Origin: Chelatococcus sp. HY11
GTDB lineage: Bacteria > Pseudomonadota > Alphaproteobacteria > Rhizobiales > Beijerinckiaceae
Length of the DNA stretch: 64,000 nt
Direction: 5' to 3'
NCBI RefSeq assembly: GCF_018398335.1
Contig: NZ_JAHBRX010000001.1
Coordinates: 3,650,001 to 3,714,000 of the forward strand
This document shows, one piece after another, positions 27,879-36,925 of the stretch; positions within the stretch are counted from its first letter, which is position 1, and every line of letters starts with the position of its first letter. Below the pieces are notes generated by a model that was not told the DNA's origin, did not search any database, and worked only from the letters and a program-made list of their open reading frames with translations. Both the position numbers and the translations under genes were made by a program.

Positions 27879-28412
27879 CTATTTCAGTTTCAGGGGAAGG
27901 CCGGCGGCGACCATCACCACTTCATCGGCGATGGCCGCGACGCGCTGGTTGATGAGGCCCGCCTGGTCGCGGAAAGCGCGGGCGAGCGCATTGTCCGGCA
28001 CGATGCCGAGGCCGACCTCGTTGCTGACGATGACGAGGGGGCGGTCGTTGGCCTCCAGGCGCGTGACCAGCCGGTCGCATTCCCCGCTGACGTCGTATTC
28101 GGCCAGCATCACATTGGTGAGCCAGAGGGTCAGGCAGTCGATGAGCATCGGGACGCCCGGCGGCGCCTCGTCGAGCACCTCCACGATGTCTATGGGTTCC
28201 TCGCGGGTGATCCATCCGCCGCCGCGGCGGTCGCGGTGATGGGCGATGCGTTCGGCCATCTCCTTATCGCGCGGCTCACAGGTGGCGAGGTAAATCCACG
28301 GCTGCGGCAGTGATGTGATACGGGCTTCGGCCACGCGGCTCTTGCCAGAGCGGGCTCCGCCGAGGATCAGGGACAGGAAGGGGCGTGGTGCGCTGGCCTG
28401 GGACATGCCCAT
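27879..28412 (-). CDS. cobP: Adenosylcobinamide kinase/GTP guanylyltransferase
   Basis: A 177-residue bifunctional CobP/CobU enzyme, which phosphorylates adenosylcobinamide and transfers GMP to it. Walker A is LGGARSGKS at about residues 15-23. The conserved VSNEVGLGIVPDNALAR segment near residue 138 is diagnostic. The start was set at ATG 28412 (MGMSQASAP), with ATG 28406 as an alternative. It is the first visible gene of the cobalamin block. No B12-box riboswitch was recognised upstream. Confidence 0.95.
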   Translation of the reverse strand: MGMSQASAPRPFLSLILGGARSGKSRVAEARITSLPQPWIYLATCEPRDKEMAERIAHHRDRRGGGWITREEPIDIVEVLDEAPPGVPMLIDCLTLWLTNVMLAEYDVSGECDRLVTRLEANDRPLVIVSNEVGLGIVPDNALARAFRDQAGLINQRVAAIADEVVMVAAGLPLKLK

Positions 28413-28789
28413 TGGTGTCACGACCCTCGGGGCAATGCAAGGCGTCGGGGGCGTTGCCCAAAAACGGGAACCGGCCCGGCAAGTCCGCAAGGCTGGGAGG
28501 GGGCACCGGAGAACGGTCCAGCCATACGGCCCTGCCGAGCCGATGACTCATCCTTCGGCTTCATCGCTTGTGAAGTCAAACAAACCCCAGCCCTGAGCGG
28601 CGGACCTGCACCGAAGCCCGGTCCAGGCTGTGCGCTGGCACACCCTGGTATGCGCTGATTGCAATATCCCGCGCGGCCTGTTGCAGGAGATCGACAACGG
28701 GGTGTCGCGCCACGCGCATGGCGCGATGAATGCCGTTTCGCCGGCCGGTCGGCGGTGCTAAGGCTGACGCATTGTAGAGGCGCTGCTCC
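28413..28789. other. Gap between cobP and aminotransferase; possible small ORF
   Basis: A 377-base divergent gap. On the minus strand, 28576-28719 could encode 47 residues (MRVARHPVVDLLQQAARD start) with protein-like composition, but no ribosome-binding site is seen. The conserved B12-box (GCCACTG) of cobalamin riboswitches was looked for on the minus strand and not found. Confidence 0.4.
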
Positions 28790-29938
28790 ATGAACCGCAT
28801 TTTCTCCTCCCTGCCCACCACAGTCTTCGAATCCATGTCGCAGCTCGCCCGCGAAACGGGAGCGGTGAACCTCGGGCAGGGCTTTCCCGACGGCGCCGGC
28901 CCGGACGACGTTCGTGCCAAGGCGGCGGAAGCCGTGATCTCCGGCTGGAACCAGTATCCGCCGATGATGGGCCTGCCCGAACTCAGGCAGGCGGTCGCCC
29001 AGCACTACGCCGATCACCAGGGGCTCGATCTCGGGGCGGATGAGGTGATGGTGACATCAGGCGCCACGGAGGCGATCGCGGGTGCCCTGTTCGCGCTCAT
29101 CGAGCCGGGTGACGAGGTCGTGCTCTTCGAGCCGATGTATGATGCCTATCTGCCGCTTGTGCGGCGTGCGGGTGGCGTGCCGCGCTTCGTCACCTTGCAG
29201 CCCCCGCATTGGCGCCTGACGGAGGAGGCGCTCGCCGCGGCTTTCTCCGACAAGACGAAGGTCGTTCTGTTCAACAATCCGCTCAATCCCTCCGCCGTCG
29301 TTTTCCCGGAGGAAGACCTCGCCTTGCTCGCTCGCTTCTGCGTCAAGCATGATGCGATCGCGGTGTGTGACGAGGTGTGGGAACATGTGGTGTTCGACGG
29401 GCGCTGTCATCGTCCGCTGATGGCGGAGCCCGGCATGCGCGAGCGCACCGTCAAGATCGGCTCGGCGGGCAAGATCTTTTCGCTGACCGGGTGGAAGGTG
29501 GGCTTTGCCTGTGCCGCGCCGGACATCCTCAAGGTGCTCGCCAAGGCGCACCAGTTCCTGACCTTTACCACGGCGCCGAACTTGCAGGCGGCCGTCGCCT
29601 ATGGCCTCGGCAAGGCCGACGACTATTTCACCGGCATGCGGGCGGATTTCCAGCGCAGCCGCGATCGTTTCAGCCATGGCCTCAAGGAGCGCGGCTTCAC
29701 CGTGCTGCCGAGCCACGGCACCTATTTTCTCAACGTGGACATCGCGCCGCTCGGTGAGAGGGATGACGTCGATTTCTGCAAGCGCCTCGTGACGGAACGC
29801 GGCGTGGCCGCGATCCCCGTTTCAGCCTTCTATGCCGAAGGGGCTGTGCGCACCGTGGCGCGCTTCTGCTTCGCCAAGACGGACGCGACTCTCGACCGCG
29901 CCCTCGCGCAGTTGGAAGGGCTTGTGCAGAGCCGTTGA
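28790..29938 (+). CDS. PLP-dependent aminotransferase (class I/II)
   Basis: A 382-residue fold-type I aminotransferase similar to the methionine/kynurenine aminotransferase (YbdL, KAT) subgroup. The N-terminal VNLGQGFPDGAGPDDV is diagnostic. The Schiff-base lysine lies in GSAGKIFSLTGWKVG (about residue 227). The usual NPxNPTG segment reads NNPLNPSAVV, and the carboxylate-binding Arg is in TVARFCFAK near the end. It would move an amino group from methionine, kynurenine or a similar amino acid to a 2-oxo acid. The next gene, a polyamine-type binding protein, starts 67 bases downstream. Confidence 0.92.
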   Translation: MNRIFSSLPTTVFESMSQLARETGAVNLGQGFPDGAGPDDVRAKAAEAVISGWNQYPPMMGLPELRQAVAQHYADHQGLDLGADEVMVTSGATEAIAGALFALIEPGDEVVLFEPMYDAYLPLVRRAGGVPRFVTLQPPHWRLTEEALAAAFSDKTKVVLFNNPLNPSAVVFPEEDLALLARFCVKHDAIAVCDEVWEHVVFDGRCHRPLMAEPGMRERTVKIGSAGKIFSLTGWKVGFACAAPDILKVLAKAHQFLTFTTAPNLQAAVAYGLGKADDYFTGMRADFQRSRDRFSHGLKERGFTVLPSHGTYFLNVDIAPLGERDDVDFCKRLVTERGVAAIPVSAFYAEGAVRTVARFCFAKTDATLDRALAQLEGLVQSR

Positions 29939-30005
29939 ACTGCCTCACATTGTCTGGCAACACTCCAGCAAGACGAAAACGCACTCCAGCTTGGGAACAG
30001 CCGGC

Positions 30006-31103
30006 ATGATCCGTTCTCTGATGCTCCGCTCCTTGGTGTCGATCGCCGCGCTGGCCGCGGCCGGGGTCGCCTTGGCGCAGGACAAGACAGTCAACGTCTA
30101 TAACTGGTCGGACTACATCGATCCTACCGTGCTCGAGGAGTTCACGAAGGAAACGGGGATCAAGGTCGTCTACGATACCTACGACAACAACGAGATCGTC
30201 GAGACGAAGCTGCTTGCCGGCAAATCCGGCTACGACATCGTCGTGCCGTCTGGACCGTTCCTGCAGCGCGAGATCAAGGCCAAGGTCTTCCAACCGCTCG
30301 ACAAGGCGAAGATTCCCAATCTCGTCAACATGTGGCCGGACGTGGCCAAGAAGCTCACCGTCTTCGACCCCGGCAATGTCTATGCCGTCAATTACATGTG
30401 GGGCACCACGGGCATCGGCCTGAACGTCGACAAGGTGAAGGAGCGGCTTGGCGATGTGCCGCTGAATACCTGGGATCTCGTGCTGAAGCCTGAAGTCGCG
30501 GCGAAACTCAAGGATTGCGGCATCTATATGCTGGATTCGCCCGAGGACCTCTTCCCCGGCGTCCTGAACTATGTCGGCCTCAATCCCGATTCGAAGGACT
30601 CGAAGGATCTCAACAAGGCGACCGATGCGCTCATGAAAGTGCGTGGCAACATCCGCAAGTTCCATTCCTCCGAATATATCAACGCGCTCGCCAACGGCGA
30701 CATCTGCGTGGCGGTCGGGTATTCCGGCGATATCGTGCAGGCCAAGACCCGCGCGGAAGAGGCCAAGAACGGCGTCAACATCGGCTATGTCATTCCGAAG
30801 GAAGGCGCGCTGATGTGGTTCGATTCCATGGCTATCCCGGCCGATGCCAAGAACGTCGCGGAGGCGCATGCCTTCATCGATTTCATGAACCGGCCCGAGA
30901 TCGCGGCGCGCAACGCCAATGCCGTGCACTACGCCAGCGGCAACCTGGCCGCGAAGAAGGATGTCGATCCCGCGATCCTGAACGATCCGGGCATCTATCC
31001 GGATGAGCAGACCATGTCGCGCCTGTTCACGAACACCGCCTATAACGAGCAGGCCCAGCGCACCGCGACGCGCCTGTGGACCCGCATCAAAACGGGACGC
31101 TAA
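30006..31103 (+). CDS. Polyamine ABC importer binding protein, PotF-like
   Basis: A 365-residue periplasmic binding protein of the PotD/PotF (SBP_bac_8) family. ATG 30006 gives a signal peptide (LVSIAALAAAGVALAQ) with cleavage near LAQ-DK. The mature start VNVYNWSDYIDPTVLEEFTK is typical of putrescine-binding PotF proteins, and LDSPEDLFPGVLNY and GDICVAVGYSGD match the ligand-binding region. No permease or ATPase gene accompanies it, so the rest of the transporter must be elsewhere. It follows an aminotransferase gene that could use a related amine or amino acid. Confidence 0.92.
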   Translation: MIRSLMLRSLVSIAALAAAGVALAQDKTVNVYNWSDYIDPTVLEEFTKETGIKVVYDTYDNNEIVETKLLAGKSGYDIVVPSGPFLQREIKAKVFQPLDKAKIPNLVNMWPDVAKKLTVFDPGNVYAVNYMWGTTGIGLNVDKVKERLGDVPLNTWDLVLKPEVAAKLKDCGIYMLDSPEDLFPGVLNYVGLNPDSKDSKDLNKATDALMKVRGNIRKFHSSEYINALANGDICVAVGYSGDIVQAKTRAEEAKNGVNIGYVIPKEGALMWFDSMAIPADAKNVAEAHAFIDFMNRPEIAARNANAVHYASGNLAAKKDVDPAILNDPGIYPDEQTMSRLFTNTAYNEQAQRTATRLWTRIKTGR

Positions 31104-31202
31104 GGCCCGCGCCTTGCGGGATATGGCCTCTCGTAGGGCCTATGCAAGCGATACAGCCATTGGCTGGAAGAGAGCAGGCTCGCCCTTTGGGGGGCCTGCC
31201 AA

Positions 31203-31580
31203 TCAAGGTTTCGCGCAGCGCGAGCGAATCAGGGCCTGGAAATCAGCGACCGATGCGTCCATTTGCGTCACATTCTCCTGGCGCTCACGCCCCGTCGTGC
31301 AACGGGTGAAAGTCTTGCTCGCCTCGCGCATGACATCGACATGCTTGCGATAGGCGCTGCATTTGGCGTCATCGCTCGCCTGCGCCACGGCTTCCAGATT
31401 GCGCAAGGCATTGCTCAGCGTTGATTCGAGAACGAAGAGATCACGCTTGCAAACGGCTGTGCCAGCCTGCGCCTGCGCCGTGCCGGGCGCGAGGCTCAAG
31501 CCCAGAACGATGCTCATGAAACCTGCGCTCAAGAATCGCGTGGCTTTCGCGCGGTTCAAGCCTGTCGTTCTGGAAGGCAT
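31203..31580 (-). CDS. Small secreted four-cysteine protein
   Basis: A 125-residue protein of unknown function. A basic N-terminus and hydrophobic core (FMSIVLGLSLAPGTAQAQA) form a Sec signal peptide, with the mature part starting near residue 41. The mature part has four cysteines (AVCKRD, AKCSAY, TRCTTG, SRCAKP), enough for two disulfides, and is predicted mostly helical. A shorter start at ATG 31517 would also give a signal peptide. It is isolated between the PotF-like gene and glucokinase. Confidence 0.75.
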   Translation of the reverse strand: MPSRTTGLNRAKATRFLSAGFMSIVLGLSLAPGTAQAQAGTAVCKRDLFVLESTLSNALRNLEAVAQASDDAKCSAYRKHVDVMREASKTFTRCTTGRERQENVTQMDASVADFQALIRSRCAKP

Positions 31581-31913
31581 GCGTCGCTGTCCTCGTCATC
31601 ACTCCATACGGAGCCATGCATAGCCTGATCCTGACTTATTGCCACTAAAGCATTTGTGGGCGCAGTGGAAACCGGTTCGCGTGAAGGAATCGCTTAGACG
31701 CAGGACCCCCCCGGACATCCCCGGTCTTGCTGGGCATTCCCGGCGCATTCCTGTGCCGATACCTTGGTTCGGGCAGGCCTCGCGCTTGACCCCGCTCCGC
31801 CAAAGCGGGACAAGGACCAATCAAACAGGTCGGCCGAAGCGTCATGTCGCCCGGATTTCCGGAGATGCTTTGGCAGCGGAACCCTCGGCGCAACGCTCTC
31901 GTTTACAGGGACG
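31581..31913. other. Gap before glucokinase with a dispersed repeat
   Basis: A 333-base gap between divergent genes. It contains the putative dispersed repeat at 31645-31698 and a 6-base-stem hairpin (CCCGCT/AGCGGG, 31791-31809). No coding frame is supported. Confidence 0.5.
31645..31698. repeat. Putative rhizobial dispersed intergenic repeat
   Basis: The segment starting TAAAGCATTTGTGGGCGCAG and containing GGAAACCGGTTCGCGTGAAG resembles the GCATTTT...ACCGGTTCGCGTGAAGAAA repeats scattered in Hyphomicrobiales genomes. Its ends form an imperfect inverted repeat (TAAAGCATTT and GAATCGCTTA). Recognition is from memory of the motif. Confidence 0.5.
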
Positions 31914-32963
31914 ATGACGGCAAAATTTCCTCACCCCGTACTGGTCGGCGATATCGGTGGCACCAATGCGCGCTTCGCGCTGGTAGAAGCCCCCGGCGGC
32001 GCCCTCGAAGCTTCCGTGCAGCTACATACGCATGACCATGCGAGCGCCCATGACGGTGTCGTCGCGGCAATCGCAGCGATGCGCGGTGGCGCCGCTGGAT
32101 CGACCTCCGCGCGTCTGCCGGCGCCCCGCTCTATGATCGTATGCGGCGCCGGGCCGTTGGTCGACGGGCGCATCCAGCTCACCAACGCGGGGTGGGTGCT
32201 CGACCAGCAGGCGTTGCTGGATGAGCTTGGCCTGGAAGAATGTCTGCTGCTCAACGATTTCGAGGCGCAGGCCCTCTCGCTGCCGGCCTTGCCGCATGAG
32301 GCGCTTCATCAAATCACGCCAGATCTGTCACCGCGGGCGGGAACGCGGGTCGTGCTCGGGCCGGGCACGGGCCTTGGTGTCGCGGGCCTCATCGAAAGTG
32401 CCGGCCAGTTCATTCCCGTTGCCAGCGAGGGCGGTCATATCGACTTCGGCCCCGTAACGGACGAGGAATATGGGCTCTGGCCGCATATCGAGCGGGTCGA
32501 TGGCCGGGTGACGGCGGAATGCGTTCTGTCCGGCCCTGGCCTCTTGCGGCTCTACAAGGCGCAATGCACGGTGGCGGGACGGGAGCCGCTCTACGGCGAG
32601 CCACCCACGCTGGTCGAAGCTGCGGTGGACGGCAGCGATCCCGTGGCGCGTGATACGGTGCGTCTGTTTCTCTCCATCCTGGCGCGCTTTGCCGGTGACG
32701 TCGCGCTGACATTCGGCGCCCGGGGTGGCGTTTACCTCTCCGGTGGTATCCTGCCGCGGATCCAGTCGTTGATCGACCCCGTCGCCTTCGGCGCGATCTT
32801 CGCCGACAAGGCCCCGGTCGATGGTTTCATGAGTCGTATCGCGACTGTGCTGGTCATAGAGCCGCAGGCTGTGCTGCTTGGCATGGCGGCCGTTGCGGCG
32901 GCGCCGGAGTGCTACCGCATGGATTGGAACAGCAGGCTTTCCCGCCGTGAGCGTCATAGGTGA
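31914..32963 (+). CDS. glk: Glucokinase
   Basis: A 349-residue sugar kinase of the bacterial Glk family (not ROK). The phosphate-binding motif VGDIGGTNARFALVE is at residues about 9-23, and the glycine-rich VVLGPGTGLGVAGL near residue 145. Phosphorylates glucose with ATP to feed Entner-Doudoroff/pentose phosphate metabolism. The start is ATG 31914, with AGGG 5-8 bases upstream; the longer frame from 31764 runs through the intergenic repeat region. Length is slightly above the family norm of about 320 residues. Confidence 0.93.
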   Translation: MTAKFPHPVLVGDIGGTNARFALVEAPGGALEASVQLHTHDHASAHDGVVAAIAAMRGGAAGSTSARLPAPRSMIVCGAGPLVDGRIQLTNAGWVLDQQALLDELGLEECLLLNDFEAQALSLPALPHEALHQITPDLSPRAGTRVVLGPGTGLGVAGLIESAGQFIPVASEGGHIDFGPVTDEEYGLWPHIERVDGRVTAECVLSGPGLLRLYKAQCTVAGREPLYGEPPTLVEAAVDGSDPVARDTVRLFLSILARFAGDVALTFGARGGVYLSGGILPRIQSLIDPVAFGAIFADKAPVDGFMSRIATVLVIEPQAVLLGMAAVAAAPECYRMDWNSRLSRRERHR

Positions 32964-33017
32964 CGGCTTCTGCCGTAGTCAGATATTCCGATCGCGGTGA
33001 CTACACGTAACGGAGTT

Positions 33018-33032
33018 TGTAGTTTAATTACA
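33018..33032. promoter_or_regulatory. Putative RpiR-family operator 1
   Basis: TGTAGTTTAATTACA matches the HexR/RpiR-type consensus TGTARTTWWATTACA fully. It lies 193 bases before the sugar-type binding protein gene, and flanking bases extend the dyad to TTTGTA-N7-TACAAA. Confidence 0.6.
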
Positions 33033-33081
33033 AAATTCTGGCGTCATACGTCGCAATTTCTCCGTTGAAGCGGCCCCGCAA

Positions 33082-33096
33082 TGTAATTATTCTACG
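33082..33096. promoter_or_regulatory. Putative RpiR-family operator 2
   Basis: TGTAATTATTCTACG reads CGTAGAATAATTACA on the minus strand, matching operator 1 at 12 of 15 positions. Its centre is 64 bases downstream of the centre of operator 1. Confidence 0.5.
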
Positions 33097-33225
33097 ACAC
33101 GACCCCTTGAATGGCCCTACCGCAAGCATCCGGATAATGTCGTGATGCGCGGGCAGAGTAAGGCAAAAGAAGCCACGCCACGGGCATACGGGCCGTGTTC
33201 TAGAGAGTTTGCGGGAGGGACAAAC

Positions 33226-34509
33226 ATGAGTGTGACGAGACGGACAATTCTGAGAACGGGCGCCGCGACGGCGGCGCTTCTGCCCTTCGTGGGTCCGCTG
33301 CGGGCCGACGGCAAGCAGATCAACGTGTTCGCGCACCGCGTGATGCAGAACGTGTCCAATGGTACAAAGGGGGGTGACGTCACTCAGGCTTTCACGAAGG
33401 CGACCGGCGACACGGTCAACTGGGTGACTTTCGAGACAGGGCCGCTGCATGACCGGCTGTTCCGCGAGGCTTCGCTCTCGGAATCCACCGTCGATGTGGC
33501 CTTTATTCTCAACACCTACGCCACGCCGCGCATCGCGAACCTGTTCGAGCCGCTCGGTCCGCGCATGGCCAAGGATCCTGTCGAGGATCCGAAGGACCTG
33601 TTCCCGGGCCTCGTCAAGGGCGTGACGATTGCCGACGAGCTTTATGCGGTTCCGTTCAGGCACGCATCGACCGGTCTCCACTATAACGAGGAGATCTTCG
33701 CCGAGCGGGGCATCAAGGGACCGCCGCAGACCATCGAGGAATTCGTCGAGGTCGCCAAGAAATGCACCTACACCCGGCCTGATGGCACGCCGGTCGTGGG
33801 CTTCATCCTGCCGGGCGTGGCCTATCCCGAGGTTATCGCGCTCGCCCGTGCCTGGGATGCTGATTTCATTACCCCCGACATGAAGGTCGTCGCCAATTCC
33901 AAGGAGATGGTGGCGGCGCTGACCATGATCCGCGACCTGTACACGTCGGGTGCGGTTCCCAAGAACCTCACCGGCATGAAAGCCGAGGACGCCAATACCT
34001 GGATGCAGCAGGGCCGCGCGGCCATGGCCGCGAGTTCGATGAGCCGGAACGGTCTTTATAACGATCCAGCGAAGTCGCAGGTCGCCGGCAAGATCAAGAC
34101 GACCTATTTCCCGATCGCCGAGGCCCTGAAGGGCAAATATGAGGTGGCGCCCACCAAGGTCGAGTTCTGGAGCATGGCGATCCCCAAGAACTCCAAGAAC
34201 AAGGATCTGGCCTGGGCCTTCATCAAGGCGATGTCGTCGAAGGACGCGACGCTGGCCGCCGCTCTTAACGGCAACGGGCCGGTTCGCGGTTCCACCTATG
34301 ATGATCCCCGCATCAAGGAGGCCCTCCCCTATTCGGAGGCGGAGCGGAAGGTGCTGCAGGTGTCGCGCGTGCCGCTGCCGGCCTTCGACAATGCCGCCCG
34401 CGCCGCCGACCTCTTCAAGGAACAGGCGGAAACGGTCGTCCTTGGGATGAAGTCACCGCAGCAGGCGATGGACGAGCTGACCGTCAGCGTGCAGAAGCTG
34501 GTCAGCTGA
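33226..34509 (+). CDS. ABC importer binding protein, sugar type (orphan)
   Basis: A 427-residue SBP_bac_1-family extracellular solute-binding protein. ATG 33226 is preceded by GGGAGGGA. The N-terminus is a twin-arginine signal (SVTRRTILRTGAATAALLPF). The mature protein starts near ADGKQINVFAHRV and has family features such as VPFRHASTGLHYNEEIF and FWSMAIPKNSKNKDLAWAFI. No permease or ATPase is adjacent. Two RpiR-type operators lie upstream, shared with the divergent DcyD-like/RpiR region 3.7 kb away, so it is probably regulated by that RpiR protein. Ligand unknown; sugars and amino sugars are common for both families. Confidence 0.9.
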   Translation: MSVTRRTILRTGAATAALLPFVGPLRADGKQINVFAHRVMQNVSNGTKGGDVTQAFTKATGDTVNWVTFETGPLHDRLFREASLSESTVDVAFILNTYATPRIANLFEPLGPRMAKDPVEDPKDLFPGLVKGVTIADELYAVPFRHASTGLHYNEEIFAERGIKGPPQTIEEFVEVAKKCTYTRPDGTPVVGFILPGVAYPEVIALARAWDADFITPDMKVVANSKEMVAALTMIRDLYTSGAVPKNLTGMKAEDANTWMQQGRAAMAASSMSRNGLYNDPAKSQVAGKIKTTYFPIAEALKGKYEVAPTKVEFWSMAIPKNSKNKDLAWAFIKAMSSKDATLAAALNGNGPVRGSTYDDPRIKEALPYSEAERKVLQVSRVPLPAFDNAARAADLFKEQAETVVLGMKSPQQAMDELTVSVQKLVS

Positions 34510-34536
34510 CAGGGGACCCAATAAGAGGGGGGAAGG

Positions 34537-34575
34537 GCGCGGTCATCTCATAGGCATGTCCCGGGATGACCGCGC
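34537..34575. terminator. Bidirectional hairpin between convergent genes
   Basis: A perfect 11-base inverted repeat (GCGCGGTCATC/GATGACCGCGC) with a 17-base loop lies 27 bases after the binding-protein stop. It sits between that gene and the converging deacylase gene. A TTTT run follows only about 15 bases later, so strength is uncertain. Confidence 0.5.
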
Positions 34576-34644
34576 AGACCTTCTCAGTTTTCTGGTCAGT
34601 ATTGTTGCGTGCTGAGGCGATCCCCAGATTGCCAGGGTGTCCTT

Positions 34645-35703
34645 TCAAGACCCGTTGATCAGCGCGTCCGGCGTCGTGTCTTCCCCCATATGCACAAGGA
34701 CGTCTCCCGGCTCCGCGAGCGTCGGCACGCGCCGGCAGATGACGAGGCCGTCTGCCGCATAGTGGAGCGGTTCGGGCGTTCGTTCGGGCCGTTCGGGATC
34801 GCTGAGCCAACCCGCCACGTCGCCGGCCGCCACCGCATCGCCGAGCATGAAGGCGGGAGCGAAGAGGCCTCGTCCGGGTGAGCGCAGGAAATGCTCGCCG
34901 CCGACCGCGAGGAGCCGTGTCGATGCGCTTGTCGGGGTCGATGCGCTTGCCGGCCCGGAGGCGCTGTCCGTGAGGACGCCGACATGGGCAAGCGCGCGGC
35001 GCAGCCCGGCAGCGGCTATCGCAACCGTCTGCCTTGTGACGCCGCCGCTTCCGCCCAGTTCCGTCGCCATGGCGACGACACCGAGATCGAGCGCCGTGGC
35101 GACAAGGGTGCCCTTGGCCTCGGGGCGCTTTACCACCGCGGTCACGGGCGCGCCAAAGGCTACCAAAAGATCCAGCACCCGGGCTGCCAAGGCCTTGTCC
35201 GCCGGCAGACGGCCGAAGGCGCAGGGCAGATAGTCGAGCGTGCCGCCGCCGCTGTGGAAATCCAGGAGATAGTCAGCCCCAGGCAGGAGAAGGCGTGTGA
35301 TGCCCTCGGCGATCTGGCTTGTGGGGCCGCCGCTCGCCTCCCCGGGGAAAAGGCGCGCGAGGTTGCCGCCATCGATGGGTGAGGTGCGCCGGCTGGCCAG
35401 TGCCGCCGGCGGATTGGCAGTGGGCATGATGATCAGCCTGCCCTTGATATCCTCAGGCACGAGTTCGCGGGCCAGCGCGCCGAGGACGATCGGACCTTCA
35501 TATTCATCGCCGTGGACGCCACCGGTGCATAGCACGGTCGGCCCGGGGCCGCCGTTGATCACGATGACAGGGATAACGATCTGGCCATAGGCGGAGCGGT
35601 CATGAGACCACGGCAACCGCAGCGCGCCGATCGTGCGCCCCGGCCGATCCAGCGGAATGTCGAGCCGCGCGGGGCCTGGCTGAGTGGCTTCCGATCTGCT
35701 CAC
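34645..35703 (-). CDS. Succinylglutamate desuccinylase/aspartoacylase-family deacylase (DoeB-like)
   Basis: A 352-residue zinc-dependent carboxypeptidase-fold deacylase. The zinc motif GGVHGDEYEGP lies at about residues 61-71 (HxxE), and LLDFHSGGG provides the third ligand. The set resembles N-acetyl-diaminobutyrate deacetylase DoeB and other N-acyl amino-acid deacylases. It begins at a GTG that overlaps the upstream stop by four bases (GTGA), so it is coupled to the D-cysteine-desulfhydrase-like gene. An Ala/Ser/Thr/Pro-rich low-complexity stretch (about residues 248-262) is unusual. The role is probably freeing an amino acid from an N-acyl compound. Confidence 0.87.
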   Translation of the reverse strand: MSRSEATQPGPARLDIPLDRPGRTIGALRLPWSHDRSAYGQIVIPVIVINGGPGPTVLCTGGVHGDEYEGPIVLGALARELVPEDIKGRLIIMPTANPPAALASRRTSPIDGGNLARLFPGEASGGPTSQIAEGITRLLLPGADYLLDFHSGGGTLDYLPCAFGRLPADKALAARVLDLLVAFGAPVTAVVKRPEAKGTLVATALDLGVVAMATELGGSGGVTRQTVAIAAAGLRRALAHVGVLTDSASGPASASTPTSASTRLLAVGGEHFLRSPGRGLFAPAFMLGDAVAAGDVAGWLSDPERPERTPEPLHYAADGLVICRRVPTLAEPGDVLVHMGEDTTPDALINGS

Positions 35704-36728
35704 GCCATGGCCTCCCCGGCGAGCGCTTGCGCATGGGTGAAGAGACCGGGTGTGCCGCCGGAATGCAGGAAGACGACGGAATGCTCCGGCTTGATCACGC
35801 CAGTCCGTACCGCCGTGGCGAGGCCGGCCATGCCCTTGCCGGTATAGACCGGGTCGAGCACCAGGCCTTCCATGCGGCCCGCGAGGCGGACCGCTGCCAG
35901 GCTCGCCGGCGATGGCTTGCCGTAGCCCGGCGCGATTTCGCTGTCGATGATGTCGAAATCATCGCCCATTAAGCGCGTGTCGATGCCGAGCAGGGCCGAG
36001 GCTTCATCCGCCGTGCCGCAGATCCATGCCTTGAGGCGCGGAGCGGGCTGCTGGGCGCTGATGCCGAGGAGGCGCGTGCGGCAACCGAGATGCTTGAAGC
36101 CAAGAGCGAGGCCCGCGAGCGAGAGGCCGGAGCCGCAGACGGCCACCAACACGTCCGGCACCGCGCCACGCGCCGCGAAGTCCCCGATGAGCTCGGCCGC
36201 GCCGGACATCCAGCCGCAGACCCCGACGGCCGCGCTCACACCCGTCAGCTGCACAATGAAAGGATTGCGGCCCTCGGCCGCATAGCCGGCGGCGATCGCG
36301 TCGAGCTCATTGGCGACCGTCCGGTCCCAGGGGTCCGTCACGGCGGTGAAGGTGATGGTAGCGCCGAAGACGTCATCCAGCAGGAGATTGCCTACCCGCT
36401 CGGTGCCCATCGCGGCGCGCAGGTGGAGGTGGCAACCAAGCCCGAGCTTGGCGGCGGCGCCGGCGAGGGACCGGCAAAAATTGGACTGGCTGCCGGCTGT
36501 GGTGATCAGCATGTCCGCGCCGGCGGCGAGGGCTTCAGCCAGGATGAAATCAAGCTGGCGCAGCTTGTTGCCGCCCAACGCGTAACCGGCCATGTCCTCC
36601 CGCTTGATCGCAAGCTTCGCAATGCCGAGCGCCCGGGCCAGCCTGGGGGCATCATCCAGTGGGGTTGGCAGCTGCGACAGAATGAGGCGCTCAAGACCCG
36701 TTGTCGGGTCACGCTGTGTAGCGGGCAT
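35700..36728 (-). CDS. D-cysteine desulfhydrase/ACC deaminase-family PLP enzyme
   Basis: A 342-residue fold-type II PLP enzyme. The PLP lysine is in YALGGNKLRQLDF (about residue 52), followed by TTAGSQSNFCRSLAGAAAK. This is the DcyD/ACC-deaminase subgroup that eliminates H2S and ammonia from D-cysteine or deaminates related small amino acids. ATG 36728 has AGGA upstream. It is translationally coupled to the deacylase, suggesting a two-step route: deacylation then PLP-dependent breakdown. It is divergent from an RpiR regulator, with predicted operators between them. Confidence 0.88.
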   Translation of the reverse strand: MPATQRDPTTGLERLILSQLPTPLDDAPRLARALGIAKLAIKREDMAGYALGGNKLRQLDFILAEALAAGADMLITTAGSQSNFCRSLAGAAAKLGLGCHLHLRAAMGTERVGNLLLDDVFGATITFTAVTDPWDRTVANELDAIAAGYAAEGRNPFIVQLTGVSAAVGVCGWMSGAAELIGDFAARGAVPDVLVAVCGSGLSLAGLALGFKHLGCRTRLLGISAQQPAPRLKAWICGTADEASALLGIDTRLMGDDFDIIDSEIAPGYGKPSPASLAAVRLAGRMEGLVLDPVYTGKGMAGLATAVRTGVIKPEHSVVFLHSGGTPGLFTHAQALAGEAMA

Positions 36729-36910
36729 GGTCGTTTCCTGAATTGTTCTGATCGTTCCGGGCGAAGTCAAAATCGTGAGGAGTCGGCCTGTGGAGGGGCT
36801 CCAGCCTGGCGAAACCCTTCCTGTCATTCAGATCTCAGCTCCAGAATTGCGGCCGCGTGTTCAAATGGATTGCCGAGCATACACCGTGCATGCGGTAGTC
36901 GCGAGCGATT

Positions 36911-36925
36911 TGTAGCTTTATTACG
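36911..36925. promoter_or_regulatory. Putative RpiR-family operator 3
   Basis: TGTAGCTTTATTACG matches operator 1 at 12 of 15 positions. It is 183 bases before the D-cysteine-desulfhydrase-like start and 418 before the RpiR start. Confidence 0.5.

Noticed and set aside
28413-28789. Cobalamin riboswitch upstream of cobP
   Set aside because: No B12-box (GCCACTG) or matching core helices were found on the minus strand by eye.
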